A stretch of DNA of 48,154 nucleotides from an uncultured Oscillospiraceae bacterium (GTDB taxonomy: Bacteria > Bacillota > Clostridia > Oscillospirales > Oscillospiraceae). Position numbers and translations under genes: made by a program. Below are positions 41,440-48,154 of the stretch, in pieces; position 1 is the stretch's first letter; each line of letters begins with the position of its first letter. The DNA lies in the NCBI GenBank assembly GCA_900768135.1, contig CAAGBT010000098.1, positions 1-48,154 on the forward strand, in the 5' to 3' direction. The notes beneath the pieces are model-generated. The model made no database searches and was not told the DNA's origin. It saw only the letters and a program-made list of their open reading frames with translations.

Positions 41440-41461
41440 TTGCTTATACCTCCTAATCTAA

Positions 41462-41866
41462 TTAGACGCGACGGCGCTTGGGGGGACGGCAGCCATTGTG
41501 AGGAATGGGCGTGACGTCCTTGATCATCGTGACCTCGAGGCCAACGGCCTGCAGGGCGCGGATCGCAGCTTCACGGCCCTGGCCGGGACCCTTGACGAAG
41601 ACCTCAACGGTCTTCAGGCCGTGTTCCATCGCAGCGGTAGCAGCCGTTTCAGCGGCGCTCTGAGCGGCGAACGGAGTGGACTTCTTGCTGCCGCGGAAGC
41701 CGAGGCCGCCGGAGGAAGCCCAGGAAAGGGCATTGCCCTGAGAGTCGGTCACAGTGACCATGGTGTTATTGAAGGAAGAACGAATGTGGACCTGACCACG
41801 CTCGATATTCTTTTTTTCGCGGCGGCGGCGGATAACCTTCTTGCCGTTTTTAGCATTGCTAGCCAT
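41462..41866 (-). CDS. rpsK: 30S ribosomal protein S11
   Basis: Encodes 134 aa. VHIRSSFNNTMVTVTDSQGN, GFRGSKKSTPFAAQ and the basic C-terminus IPHNGCRPPKRRRV identify it. It lies in the platform of the 30S subunit. It is 17-23 bp from its neighbours, with GGAGGG SD sites. Confidence 0.97.
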   Translation of the reverse strand: MASNAKNGKKVIRRRREKKNIERGQVHIRSSFNNTMVTVTDSQGNALSWASSGGLGFRGSKKSTPFAAQSAAETAATAAMEHGLKTVEVFVKGPGQGREAAIRALQAVGLEVTMIKDVTPIPHNGCRPPKRRRV

Positions 41867-41882
41867 ATTCTATTCTCCCTCC

Positions 41883-42251
41883 TTACTTCTTCTTGTTCGC
41901 AATGGTCTTCTTGGGACCCTTGCGGGTGCGTGCGTTGGTCTTGCTGCGCTGGCCGCGAACGGGCAGGCCGCGGCGATGACGGGTGCCGCGATAGCAGCCG
42001 ATCTCGCTCAGGCGCTTGATGTCCAGCGCGGTCTGGCGGCGAAGGTCGCCTTCCACGATGTAGCCGTGGTCGATCGCTTCACGAAGCTTGGCTTCGTCGG
42101 CGTCGGTCAGGTCCTTCACGCGGGTGTCGGGGTTCACGCCTGTCTGTGCCAGGATCTCCTGAGCACTCTTTCTGCCAATACCATAGATGTAAGTCAAACC
42201 GATTTCGATTCGCTTATCCTTGGGCAGGTCAATACCGGCAATACGTGCCAT
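41883..42251 (-). CDS. rpsM: 30S ribosomal protein S13
   Basis: Encodes 122 aa from the ATG at 42251 (MARIAGIDLPKDKRIEIGLT), preceded by GGAGG; the reading frame extends 20 codons upstream without similarity. The C-terminal tail RTRKGPKKTIANKKK reaches the P-site tRNA. It is the first protein gene of the classical alpha operon block. Confidence 0.97.
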   Translation of the reverse strand: MARIAGIDLPKDKRIEIGLTYIYGIGRKSAQEILAQTGVNPDTRVKDLTDADEAKLREAIDHGYIVEGDLRRQTALDIKRLSEIGCYRGTRHRRGLPVRGQRSKTNARTRKGPKKTIANKKK

Positions 42252-42274
42252 ACTTTTTAACCTCCAATTAAGTC

Positions 42275-42388
42275 TTAGCCCTGGCGCTGCTTGTGCTTGG
42301 GATTCTCGCAAATGACCATAACACGGCCTTTACGACGAATGATCTTGCACTTTTCGCACATGGGCTTCACGGACGGTCTTACTTTCAT
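42275..42388 (-). CDS. rpmJ: 50S ribosomal protein L36
   Basis: Encodes 37 aa: MKVRPSVKPMCEKCKIIRRK, then GRVMVICENPKHKQRQG. The zinc ligands C11, C14, C27 and H32 are all present, so this is the C+ form. It lies between infA and rpsM as expected. Confidence 0.96.
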   Translation of the reverse strand: MKVRPSVKPMCEKCKIIRRKGRVMVICENPKHKQRQG

Positions 42389-42403
42389 GTCGATAAACCT
42401 CCA

Positions 42404-42622
42404 TTACTTAGTACGCCAGGTAATCCGGCCGCGGGTCAGATCATAGGGAGACATCTCCACCGTGACCTTGTCGCCGGGCAGAATCCTGATGAAATTCATT
42501 CTGAGCTTTCCGGAAATATGCGCTAAGATCGTGTGACCATTTCCAATGTCTACTTGGAATGTGGTGTTGGGCATAGCCTCAACGACAACGCCTTCCACTT
42601 CAATCATGTCGGATTTTGCCAA
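42404..42622 (-). CDS. infA: Translation initiation factor IF-1
   Basis: Encodes 72 aa, an OB fold: MAKSDMIEVEGVVVEAMPNT, HTILAHISGKLRMNFIRILPGD and SPYDLTRGRITWR. It occupies the ribosomal A site during initiation. It lies 3 bp after the KOW-domain gene. Confidence 0.97.
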   Translation of the reverse strand: MAKSDMIEVEGVVVEAMPNTTFQVDIGNGHTILAHISGKLRMNFIRILPGDKVTVEMSPYDLTRGRITWRTK

Positions 42623-42625
42623 GTG

Positions 42626-42904
42626 TTATCCCTCCTGGTCCGGATTTTCCTTGCCGCAGTACGCGGCGATGGCTTTACGAAGCTCACTGTTTGTGATTTT
42701 TTCTTTGCTTCTGATCTTCTCGGCGACAGGCTCCGCGCTATCAGCGACAAAGCGGACGTGTTTGCGCTTTTTCCGCTTCGGCGCTTCCAGCCTGCGGCTC
42801 TTGCCGTCGGCCAGCAGCAGGTACTCCCCGTCTGTTTCCAGCACAAAGAAGTAATTGCCCTGTTCCCTGCCGGCGGTTGCCTGAACAAGATTTGCAATGT
42901 CCAT
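42626..42904 (-). CDS. KOW-domain RNA-binding protein (L14e/L6e-like)
   Basis: Encodes 92 aa. The N-terminal KOW-type fold is VQATAGREQGNYFFVLETDG and YLLLADGKSRRLEAPKRKKR, and a helical tail follows. Clostridia commonly carry this gene between map and infA. It resembles archaeal/eukaryotic L14e and is presumed to contact rRNA, but its function is unproven. Confidence 0.85.
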   Translation of the reverse strand: MDIANLVQATAGREQGNYFFVLETDGEYLLLADGKSRRLEAPKRKKRKHVRFVADSAEPVAEKIRSKEKITNSELRKAIAAYCGKENPDQEG

Positions 42905-42915
42905 AGCGTCCTCTC

Positions 42916-43668
42916 TCAGGGGGCGGGAGCCGTCAGGATCTCCGGCTCACCGTCAGTGATGAGGATGGTGTTCTCGTAGTGCGCCGCGTATTTCCCGTCC
43001 CGGGTCCGAACGGTCCAGCCATCGCTCATCTGGCGGATGGCTGCGGCACCTGCGTTCACCATCGGTTCGACAGCGATCGTCATGCCGCGCAGCAGCTTCG
43101 GTCCGTGACCCGGCGCCCCAAAATTGGGGATCTCGGGCGCCTCGTGCATATTTCTGCCGACGCCATGGCCAACATACTCCCGCACAACGGAAAAGCCGTT
43201 CGCCTCCACATACGCCTGCACGGCGTGGGAGATATCGGAGATGCGGTTGCCCTCGCGGGCCTGCGCGATCCCCTCAAAAAAGCTCTGACGGGTCACATCG
43301 ATCAGCCGCTGCGCCTCATCTGAAATTTTTCCGCAGGCGTAGGTGGCCGCGCAGTCGCCGTGGAAGCCGCCGATGTACGCGCCCACGTCCACGCTGACGA
43401 TATCGCCCTCCTTCAGCACCCGGGGACCCGGGATACCGTGAATGATCTCGTCGTTGACGGACACGCACACGCTGGCGGGATAGCCGTTGTAGTTTAAGAA
43501 CGACGGCTGGGCGCCCTGCGAACGAATGAAATGGAACACTGCTTTGTCGATTTCTCGGGTTGTTACGCCGGGCTTTACCATTTCCCCTGCTAACGCACGG
43601 GCAGCCGCGGTAATTTTTCCCGCTCGGCGCATCAGTTCGATCTCACGTTCTGATTTCACAATGATCAT
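42916..43668 (-). CDS. map: Methionine aminopeptidase, type I
   Basis: Encodes 250 aa from the ATG at 43668 (MIIVKSEREIELMRRAG); a TTG two codons upstream overlaps the adk stop. Metal ligands are seen in VSVDVGAYIGGFHGDCAAT (two Asp), GHGVGRNMHEAPEIPNFG (His), MTIAVEPMV (Glu) and the C-terminal Glu of YENTILIT. It removes the initiator Met co-translationally. Confidence 0.96.
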   Translation of the reverse strand: MIIVKSEREIELMRRAGKITAAARALAGEMVKPGVTTREIDKAVFHFIRSQGAQPSFLNYNGYPASVCVSVNDEIIHGIPGPRVLKEGDIVSVDVGAYIGGFHGDCAATYACGKISDEAQRLIDVTRQSFFEGIAQAREGNRISDISHAVQAYVEANGFSVVREYVGHGVGRNMHEAPEIPNFGAPGHGPKLLRGMTIAVEPMVNAGAAAIRQMSDGWTVRTRDGKYAAHYENTILITDGEPEILTAPAP

Positions 43669-43670
43669 GG

Positions 43671-44309
43671 TCAACCATCCTGTTTCAAAACCGTGAGGAT
43701 CGCTTTGGAGGTAGCCTCGACTGAGCCCATATCCTCCACGGGATACAGCACGCCGCGCTCGTGATAGAAATCCTTGAGCGGCTCCGTCTCCCTATGATAG
43801 ACCGCAAGCCGGTTCTGAACCGTCTCGGGCTTATCATCCTTGCGCACAACAAGCTCGCCGCCGCAGACGTCGCAGACGCCCGCGGTCTTGGGCGGCACGG
43901 CCACCACATGGTAGCTCGCGCCGCACTTGCCGCACACCCTGCGTCCGCTCATGCGCTCCATGATGGTCGCATCCGCAATCTCCATGGAGACGACATGGTC
44001 GAACTTGATACCGGCTGCCTCAAGAGCCTCTGCCTGCGCGATCGTGCGCGGGACTCCGTCAAGGATATAGCCTTTTGCACAATCCTCCTGCGCAAGCCGC
44101 TCTTTGATAATGCCGATGATGACCTCATCGGGTACCAGATGGCCTTCGTCCATATAGGTCTTGGCCTTCATTCCCGTCGGCGTGCCTTCCTGAATGGCCG
44201 CGCGCAGAATGTTACCGGTGGAAATCGCGGGGATTCCAAGCTCGCGGGAGAGGATAGCAGCCTGTGTGCCTTTTCCGGCCCCGGGAGCGCCCAATAAAAT
44301 CAGTTTCAT
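43671..44309 (-). CDS. adk: Adenylate kinase
   Basis: Encodes 212 aa. The P-loop is GAPGAGKGTQA (residues 7-17), the AMP site is ISTGNILR and DGVPRTIAQA, and the LID is of the zinc type with CGKCGASYHV and CDVCGGELV (four Cys). It interconverts ATP, ADP and AMP. It lies 12 bp after secY and abuts map. Confidence 0.97.
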   Translation of the reverse strand: MKLILLGAPGAGKGTQAAILSRELGIPAISTGNILRAAIQEGTPTGMKAKTYMDEGHLVPDEVIIGIIKERLAQEDCAKGYILDGVPRTIAQAEALEAAGIKFDHVVSMEIADATIMERMSGRRVCGKCGASYHVVAVPPKTAGVCDVCGGELVVRKDDKPETVQNRLAVYHRETEPLKDFYHERGVLYPVEDMGSVEATSKAILTVLKQDG

Positions 44310-44321
44310 TTGATGCCTTTC

Positions 44322-45608
44322 TTACTCAAGGAAGCCCTTGTACTGACGCATCATCATCTGGGATTCCAGCGCGCGCACGGTTTCGAGGGCAACGCCGACA
44401 ACGATGATGACCGAAGTGCCGCCGATAGCGAGGTTCTGGTTACCCAGCGCCTTGCCGACGATCAGCGGGCAGATCGCAACGATACCGAGGTAGATAGCGC
44501 CGAACAGCGTGACCTTGTTGAGAACCTTTGCAATAAAGTCGGACGTGGGCTTGCCCGGGCGGAAGCCGGGGATAAAGCCGCCGTTGCGCTTGAGGTTGTT
44601 GGAGATCTCAACGGGGTTGAACTGAATGGTGGCATAGAAGTAGCTGAAGCCGATAATCATCAGGAAGTAGACGATCAGGTACAGCACAGACTTCGTGTCG
44701 ATCGCATCATAAATGCCGCGACCCACGGTGCCTTCAGCAGGCGTGCCGGCAAAGGCCCAGATGGTCGAAGGCAGGGATGCGATGGACTGCGCGAAGATGA
44801 TGGGCAGAACGCCGGACATACTCACCTTCATGGGAAGGGTAGATGCCTGGCCGCCGTACATCTTGCGGCCAACCTGACGCTTGGCATACTGCACGGGAAT
44901 GCGGCGCTCCGCCTCATTGACATGAACGATCAGCACGATCATGGCAAGGGTGCCGAGAACCAGCAGGGCGATCCACAGATAGCCGATACTTCCCTTTTCA
45001 GCAATATAGCTGGAAGCCATGAGGGTCATGTTGGGGATACGGGACAGAATGCCCGCGAACAGGATAATGGAGATACCGTTGCCGACACCAAACTCATTCA
45101 CCTGCTCGCCCAGCCACATGACGAAGGACGAACCGGCAACGAAGGAGACGATGATGACCAGCGCGGGCCAGATGCCCTGCTGCTCAAGAATGTCGTAGTT
45201 CTTGCAGATCATGTAGTAGCCGAAGCCCTGCAGCAGGGCGATGGCCACGGTGGCATAGCGGGTGATGGAAGCGATCTTCTTCTTGCCGGCCTCGCCGCCG
45301 TCGCGGGCAAGCCGCTCCAGCGCGGGGATGGCGATCGTCAGCAGCTGGATGATGATCGAGCTGTTGATGTAGGGCTGCACGCCCAGCGCGAAGACCGTTG
45401 CCTCGCCGAATGCACCGCCGGACATTACGTTGTAGAGGCCCAGCACCGTGCCGCTCATGCTGTCAAGGTAGGTTCCCAGCAGGTCGGTGTTGATATAGGG
45501 GACGGGGATCTGGCTGCCGATACGGAAGATGAGCAGGATCAGAACCGTGAACACGATCTTCTTGCGCAGCTCGGGGATGCCCCATGCCTTACGGATCGTC
45601 TGAATCAC
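44322..45608 (-). CDS. secY: Preprotein translocase subunit SecY
   Basis: Encodes 428 aa with ten TM helices. Family landmarks are GSQIPVPYIN, the plug-region GGAFGEATVFALGVQPYINSS and GGFIPGFRPGKPTSDFI in the C-terminal cytosolic loop. It forms the protein-conducting channel with SecE and SecG. The ATG directly follows the rplO stop with no gap. Confidence 0.97.
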   Translation of the reverse strand: MIQTIRKAWGIPELRKKIVFTVLILLIFRIGSQIPVPYINTDLLGTYLDSMSGTVLGLYNVMSGGAFGEATVFALGVQPYINSSIIIQLLTIAIPALERLARDGGEAGKKKIASITRYATVAIALLQGFGYYMICKNYDILEQQGIWPALVIIVSFVAGSSFVMWLGEQVNEFGVGNGISIILFAGILSRIPNMTLMASSYIAEKGSIGYLWIALLVLGTLAMIVLIVHVNEAERRIPVQYAKRQVGRKMYGGQASTLPMKVSMSGVLPIIFAQSIASLPSTIWAFAGTPAEGTVGRGIYDAIDTKSVLYLIVYFLMIIGFSYFYATIQFNPVEISNNLKRNGGFIPGFRPGKPTSDFIAKVLNKVTLFGAIYLGIVAICPLIVGKALGNQNLAIGGTSVIIVVGVALETVRALESQMMMRQYKGFLE

Positions 45609-46049
45609 TTAGACCACCTCTGCCTTTCCGCCAGCTGCTTCAATTGCTTCCTTAGCAGACTGGGAAAACGCAGCGGCCTGAACAGTGACCTTCTTGGTAA
45701 CGGAACCGTTGCCAAGCACTTTGTAACCATACACGCACTTGCTCAGGATGCCCTTTGCAAGCAGAGCCTCTGCGGTAACGGTGTCGCCGTCCTCAAACTT
45801 GTTGAGGGCGCTCAGGTTGATGATCTCATAGGGCTTTGCAAAAACGTTGTTGAAGCCGCGCTTCGGGGTACGGCGCGCCAGAGGCATCTGGCCGCCTTCA
45901 AAGCCGACGCGCACGCCGCCGCCGCTGCGGGCCTTCTGGCCCTTGTGACCGCGGCCGCCGGTCTTGCCGTTGCCGCTGCCATGGCCGCGGCCCTTGCGGA
46001 ACGCTTCCCTGGTAGAACCAGCGGCGGGAGACAGATTATACAGTTCCAT
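45609..46049 (-). CDS. rplO: 50S ribosomal protein L15
   Basis: Encodes 146 aa, starting MELYNLSPAAGSTREAFRKG. The Gly/Arg-rich N-terminal arm GRGHGSGNGKTGGRGHKGQ threads into 23S rRNA. The C-terminus GGKAEVV is complete. Confidence 0.97.
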   Translation of the reverse strand: MELYNLSPAAGSTREAFRKGRGHGSGNGKTGGRGHKGQKARSGGGVRVGFEGGQMPLARRTPKRGFNNVFAKPYEIINLSALNKFEDGDTVTAEALLAKGILSKCVYGYKVLGNGSVTKKVTVQAAAFSQSAKEAIEAAGGKAEVV

Positions 46050-46061
46050 ATCTGTTCCTCC

Positions 46062-46247
46062 TTATTTCTCTTCAGTGACCTGCAGCAGATAGCCGATCTG
46101 GGCGATCTTGCCGCGCGTCTGGTCGTTGTCGGGCTGCACGCTCGTGTCGCCGATCTTGCGCAGACCCATGGAATGGGCAGTAGCGATGTGCTTGGCATGT
46201 CTGCCGTTCAAGCTCTTGACGAGCTCAACCTTATACGTCTTAGCCAT
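46062..46247 (-). CDS. rpmD: 50S ribosomal protein L30
   Basis: Encodes 61 aa of the short bacterial type: MAKTYKVELVKSLNGRHAKH, then MGLRKIGDTSVQPDN and IGYLLQVTEE. Its position between rpsE and rplO is standard. Confidence 0.96.
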   Translation of the reverse strand: MAKTYKVELVKSLNGRHAKHIATAHSMGLRKIGDTSVQPDNDQTRGKIAQIGYLLQVTEEK

Positions 46248-46261
46248 GTTGCTCTGCCTCC

Positions 46262-46762
46262 TTAACCGATGATCTCATCCACGCTCTTGCCGCGGATCCT
46301 GGCGACCTGCTCCGCGCTGCGCATGGACTTCAGGCCTTCGATCGCAGCGCCAACAACGTTGTTGGGGTTGTTGGAGCGCAGGCACTTGGTACGGATGTCC
46401 TTGATGCCGGCAGCCTCAACGACGGCACGGACAGCGCCGCCGGCGATCACGCCGGTACCGGGGGCGGCGGGCTTGAGCAGCACGCGGCCGGCGCCGAACT
46501 CGCCGATCGTCTCGTGAGGAATGGTGGTACCATCAAGGGTAACGGTGATCATGTTCTTCTTGGCAGCCTCGAGACCCTTGCGGATCGCCTCGGGAACTTC
46601 AGCGGCCTTGCCAAGGCCGTAGCCGACCTTGCCCTTGCCGTCGCCAACGACCATCAGAGCAGAGAACTTGGCCACGCGGCCGCCCTTAACGGTCTTGGAA
46701 ACACGGTTGAGGAAAACGAGCTTTTCCATGTATTCGCTCTGTTCGCGTTCAAATCTAGGCAT
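46262..46762 (-). CDS. rpsE: 30S ribosomal protein S5
   Basis: Encodes 166 aa from the ATG at 46762, behind GGAGGAAAATACA; an internal Met (MEKLVFLNRV) is an unlikely start. VKGGRVAKFSALMVVGDGKG (decoding-fidelity loop) and GAGRVLLKPAAPGTGVIAGG identify it. Confidence 0.97.
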   Translation of the reverse strand: MPRFEREQSEYMEKLVFLNRVSKTVKGGRVAKFSALMVVGDGKGKVGYGLGKAAEVPEAIRKGLEAAKKNMITVTLDGTTIPHETIGEFGAGRVLLKPAAPGTGVIAGGAVRAVVEAAGIKDIRTKCLRSNNPNNVVGAAIEGLKSMRSAEQVARIRGKSVDEIIG

Positions 46763-46779
46763 TGTATTTTCCTCCTCCC

Positions 46780-47139
46780 TTAGAATTCCAGGCCGCCCTC
46801 GCGGGCGCCTTCAGCCAGCTCTGCAACGCGGCCGTGATACAGGTAACCGCCGCGGTCGAAAACGACCGTGTCGATGCCCTTGGCCTTGGCGCGCTCGGCG
46901 ATGAGCTTACCGACTGCACGGGCGGCAGCCTTGTTGCTGCCGTTGCCCTCGATCGCCTTGTCCAGGGAGGAAGCGGCGACCAGCGTGTTGCCGGCAACAT
47001 CGTCGATGATCTGGGCGTAGATGTTCTTTTCAGAACGGAAAACGTTCAGGCGGGGTCTCTCGGGAGTGCCGGAGACTTTGGCGCGAACGCGCTTATGACG
47101 CTTGATGCGCTGTGCTTTGGTATCGGGTCTTTTAATCAT
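46780..47139 (-). CDS. rplR: 50S ribosomal protein L18
   Basis: Encodes 119 aa: HKRVRAKVSGTPERPRLNVF, IYAQIIDDVAGNTLVAASSL and VVFDRGGYLYHGRVAELAEG. It binds 5S rRNA. It is 17 bp upstream of rpsE. Confidence 0.97.
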   Translation of the reverse strand: MIKRPDTKAQRIKRHKRVRAKVSGTPERPRLNVFRSEKNIYAQIIDDVAGNTLVAASSLDKAIEGNGSNKAAARAVGKLIAERAKAKGIDTVVFDRGGYLYHGRVAELAEGAREGGLEF

Positions 47140-47153
47140 ATCGGCACACCTCC

Positions 47154-47699
47154 TTACTTCTTAGCGCCGGTCTTACCGACCTTGCGGCGAATGACTTCGT
47201 CAGCATACTTGATGCCCTTGCCCTTGTACGGCTCGGGAGGACGCTTTTCGCGGATCTCAGCGGCAAACTGACCGACCTTCTGCTTGTCGCAGCCGGAAAC
47301 GACGATCTGGTTGGGCTGGGGGACCTCGATGGTGATGCCGTCGATCTCGGGGACTTCCACTGTGTGGGAGTAGCCGATGTTCAGGACGAGCTTGTTGCCC
47401 TCCTTGGCGGCACGATAGCCAACGCCGTTGACTTCGAGCGTCTTCTTGTAGCCATCGGTGACGCCGACGACCATGTTGTGCAGCAGAGCGCGGGTCAGGC
47501 CGTGCAGAGCGCGGTTCTCCTTGCCGTCGTCGGGACGGGAAACGAGAAGCTCAGCGCCTTCCTGCTTGATGGTCATGCTCGGCTGGAGCTGCTGGGTCAG
47601 GGTACCCTTGGGGCCCTTGACGGTGACAAGGTTGCCGTCCGCGACGGTGACTTCGACACCCGCGGGAATGGCAACGGGCATTTTACCAATTCTACTCAT
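47154..47699 (-). CDS. rplF: 50S ribosomal protein L6
   Basis: Encodes 181 aa: MSRIGKMPVAIPAGVEVTVA, NMVVGVTDGYKKTLEVNGVG and the C-terminal RPPEPYKGKGIKYADEVIRR motif near the sarcin-ricin loop contact. It is complete. Confidence 0.97.
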   Translation of the reverse strand: MSRIGKMPVAIPAGVEVTVADGNLVTVKGPKGTLTQQLQPSMTIKQEGAELLVSRPDDGKENRALHGLTRALLHNMVVGVTDGYKKTLEVNGVGYRAAKEGNKLVLNIGYSHTVEVPEIDGITIEVPQPNQIVVSGCDKQKVGQFAAEIREKRPPEPYKGKGIKYADEVIRRKVGKTGAKK

Positions 47700-47714
47700 T
47701 GTTTTATACCCTCC

Positions 47715-48110
47715 TTACCACACGAACGCAAGGACTTCGCCGCCGATGTGAGCCGCGCGAGCAGCCTTGTCGGTCATAACGCCCTTGGAGGTGGAGACGA
47801 TGGCAATACCGAGGCCACGGAGCACGCGGGGCAGTTCATCTGCGCCGACGTAAACGCGGAGACCGGGCTTGCTGACACGGCGAAGGCCGGTGATGACCTT
47901 GTCCTTGCCATTGTACTTCAGGGTGATGTGGATCGTGCCCTGGGTACCATCGTCAACGATCTGATAGCTCTTGATGTAGCCCTCGTCCAGCAGAATCTGA
48001 GCGATGCTCTTCTTCATGTTGGAAGCGGGGACATCCACAGTGTCATGACGGGCACTGTTTGCGTTGCGGATGCGGGTGAGCATATCCGCAATGGGGTCAG
48101 TGATATGCAT
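47715..48110 (-). CDS. rpsH: 30S ribosomal protein S8
   Basis: Encodes 131 aa: MHITDPIADMLTRIRNANSA, LKYNGKDKVITGLRRVSKPG and C-terminal STSKGVMTDKAARA. It is a central 16S rRNA binder and the known translational regulator of spc operons. GGAGGATTTACACT precedes the start. The upstream operon genes lie beyond the window. Confidence 0.97.
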   Translation of the reverse strand: MHITDPIADMLTRIRNANSARHDTVDVPASNMKKSIAQILLDEGYIKSYQIVDDGTQGTIHITLKYNGKDKVITGLRRVSKPGLRVYVGADELPRVLRGLGIAIVSTSKGVMTDKAARAAHIGGEVLAFVW

Positions 48111-48136
48111 AGTGTAAATCCTCCTGATTTAGAGTT

Positions 48137-48151
48137 ACGGTCATTGACCGT
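48137..48151. repeat. Short perfect palindrome upstream of rpsH
   Basis: ACGGTCA-T-TGACCGT is a 7-bp inverted repeat in the gap between rpsH and the gene beyond the edge (expected rpsN). It could form a small mRNA hairpin. No coding sequence is recognised from 48111 to 48154. Confidence 0.45.
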
Positions 48152-48154
48152 TCA

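Noticed and set aside
44310..46265. 651-codon plus-strand ORF over secY, rplO and rpmD
   Set aside because: It is antisense to three certain genes of a conserved operon and has no motif.

Overview
The window reads as chromosomal DNA of a GC-rich, spore-forming Firmicute, most like the Oscillospiraceae/Ruminococcaceae branch of the Clostridia. This rests on gene content (both dipicolinate synthase subunits, a collagen-like spore-surface type protein, a KOW-domain gene between map and infA, a RibU riboflavin transporter under an FMN riboswitch) and on sigma-A promoters with Firmicute spacing and Shine-Dalgarno sites. The genus is inferred, not shown. No tRNA, rRNA gene, IS element, prophage or CRISPR array lies inside the window.

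Left part (1-8.4 kb): an rRNA-type promoter at 81-109 fires leftwards out of the window. Next are an S-layer-homology protein (-) and, divergently, a collagen-like protein and a TPR glycosyltransferase (+). These two look like a spore-surface glycoprotein and its modifying enzyme; both lack a normal start codon and have mother-cell-like -10 elements. They are followed by an unrecognised protein translationally coupled to a YnbB-type PLP enzyme and by a DMT transporter. A shared terminator separates these from a cyclase-family hydrolase and a SLOG/DUF1273 protein (-). An FMN riboswitch then drives ribU (+).

Middle (8.4-21.8 kb): a methyltransferase, an ornithine/alanine racemase-type enzyme and an NhaC antiporter form one leftward group. 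The argCJBD arginine operon follows, divergent from a LysR regulator; a TATA-N7-TATA palindrome lies in the shared promoter region. Next come a broken XRE-type regulator gene, a DivIVA-like coiled-coil protein (+), and dipicolinate synthase dpaAB followed by a DUF2812 membrane protein (-).

Phosphate region (22-29.3 kb): pstS-pstC-pstA-pdxK-pstB-phoU-phoP-phoR runs leftwards with almost no gaps. A vitamin B6 kinase gene is inserted between pstA and pstB, overlapping each neighbour by 4 bp. PhoP-box-like repeats precede pstS.

Right part (29.3-48.1 kb): a 998-residue fused ABC ATPase/permease, a PadR-HAAS-membrane protein operon whose promoter carries two copies of a palindrome, and a giant (1431 aa) 2-hydroxyacyl-CoA dehydratase activase-type protein (+). 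secG (+) is next. The rest is the 3' half of the spc/alpha ribosomal operon on the minus strand, rpsH-rplF-rplR-rpsE-rpmD-rplO-secY-adk-map-KOW-infA-rpmJ-rpsM-rpsK-rpsD-rpoA-rplQ, in the standard order. Convergent gene pairs are separated by long, near-perfect bidirectional terminators.
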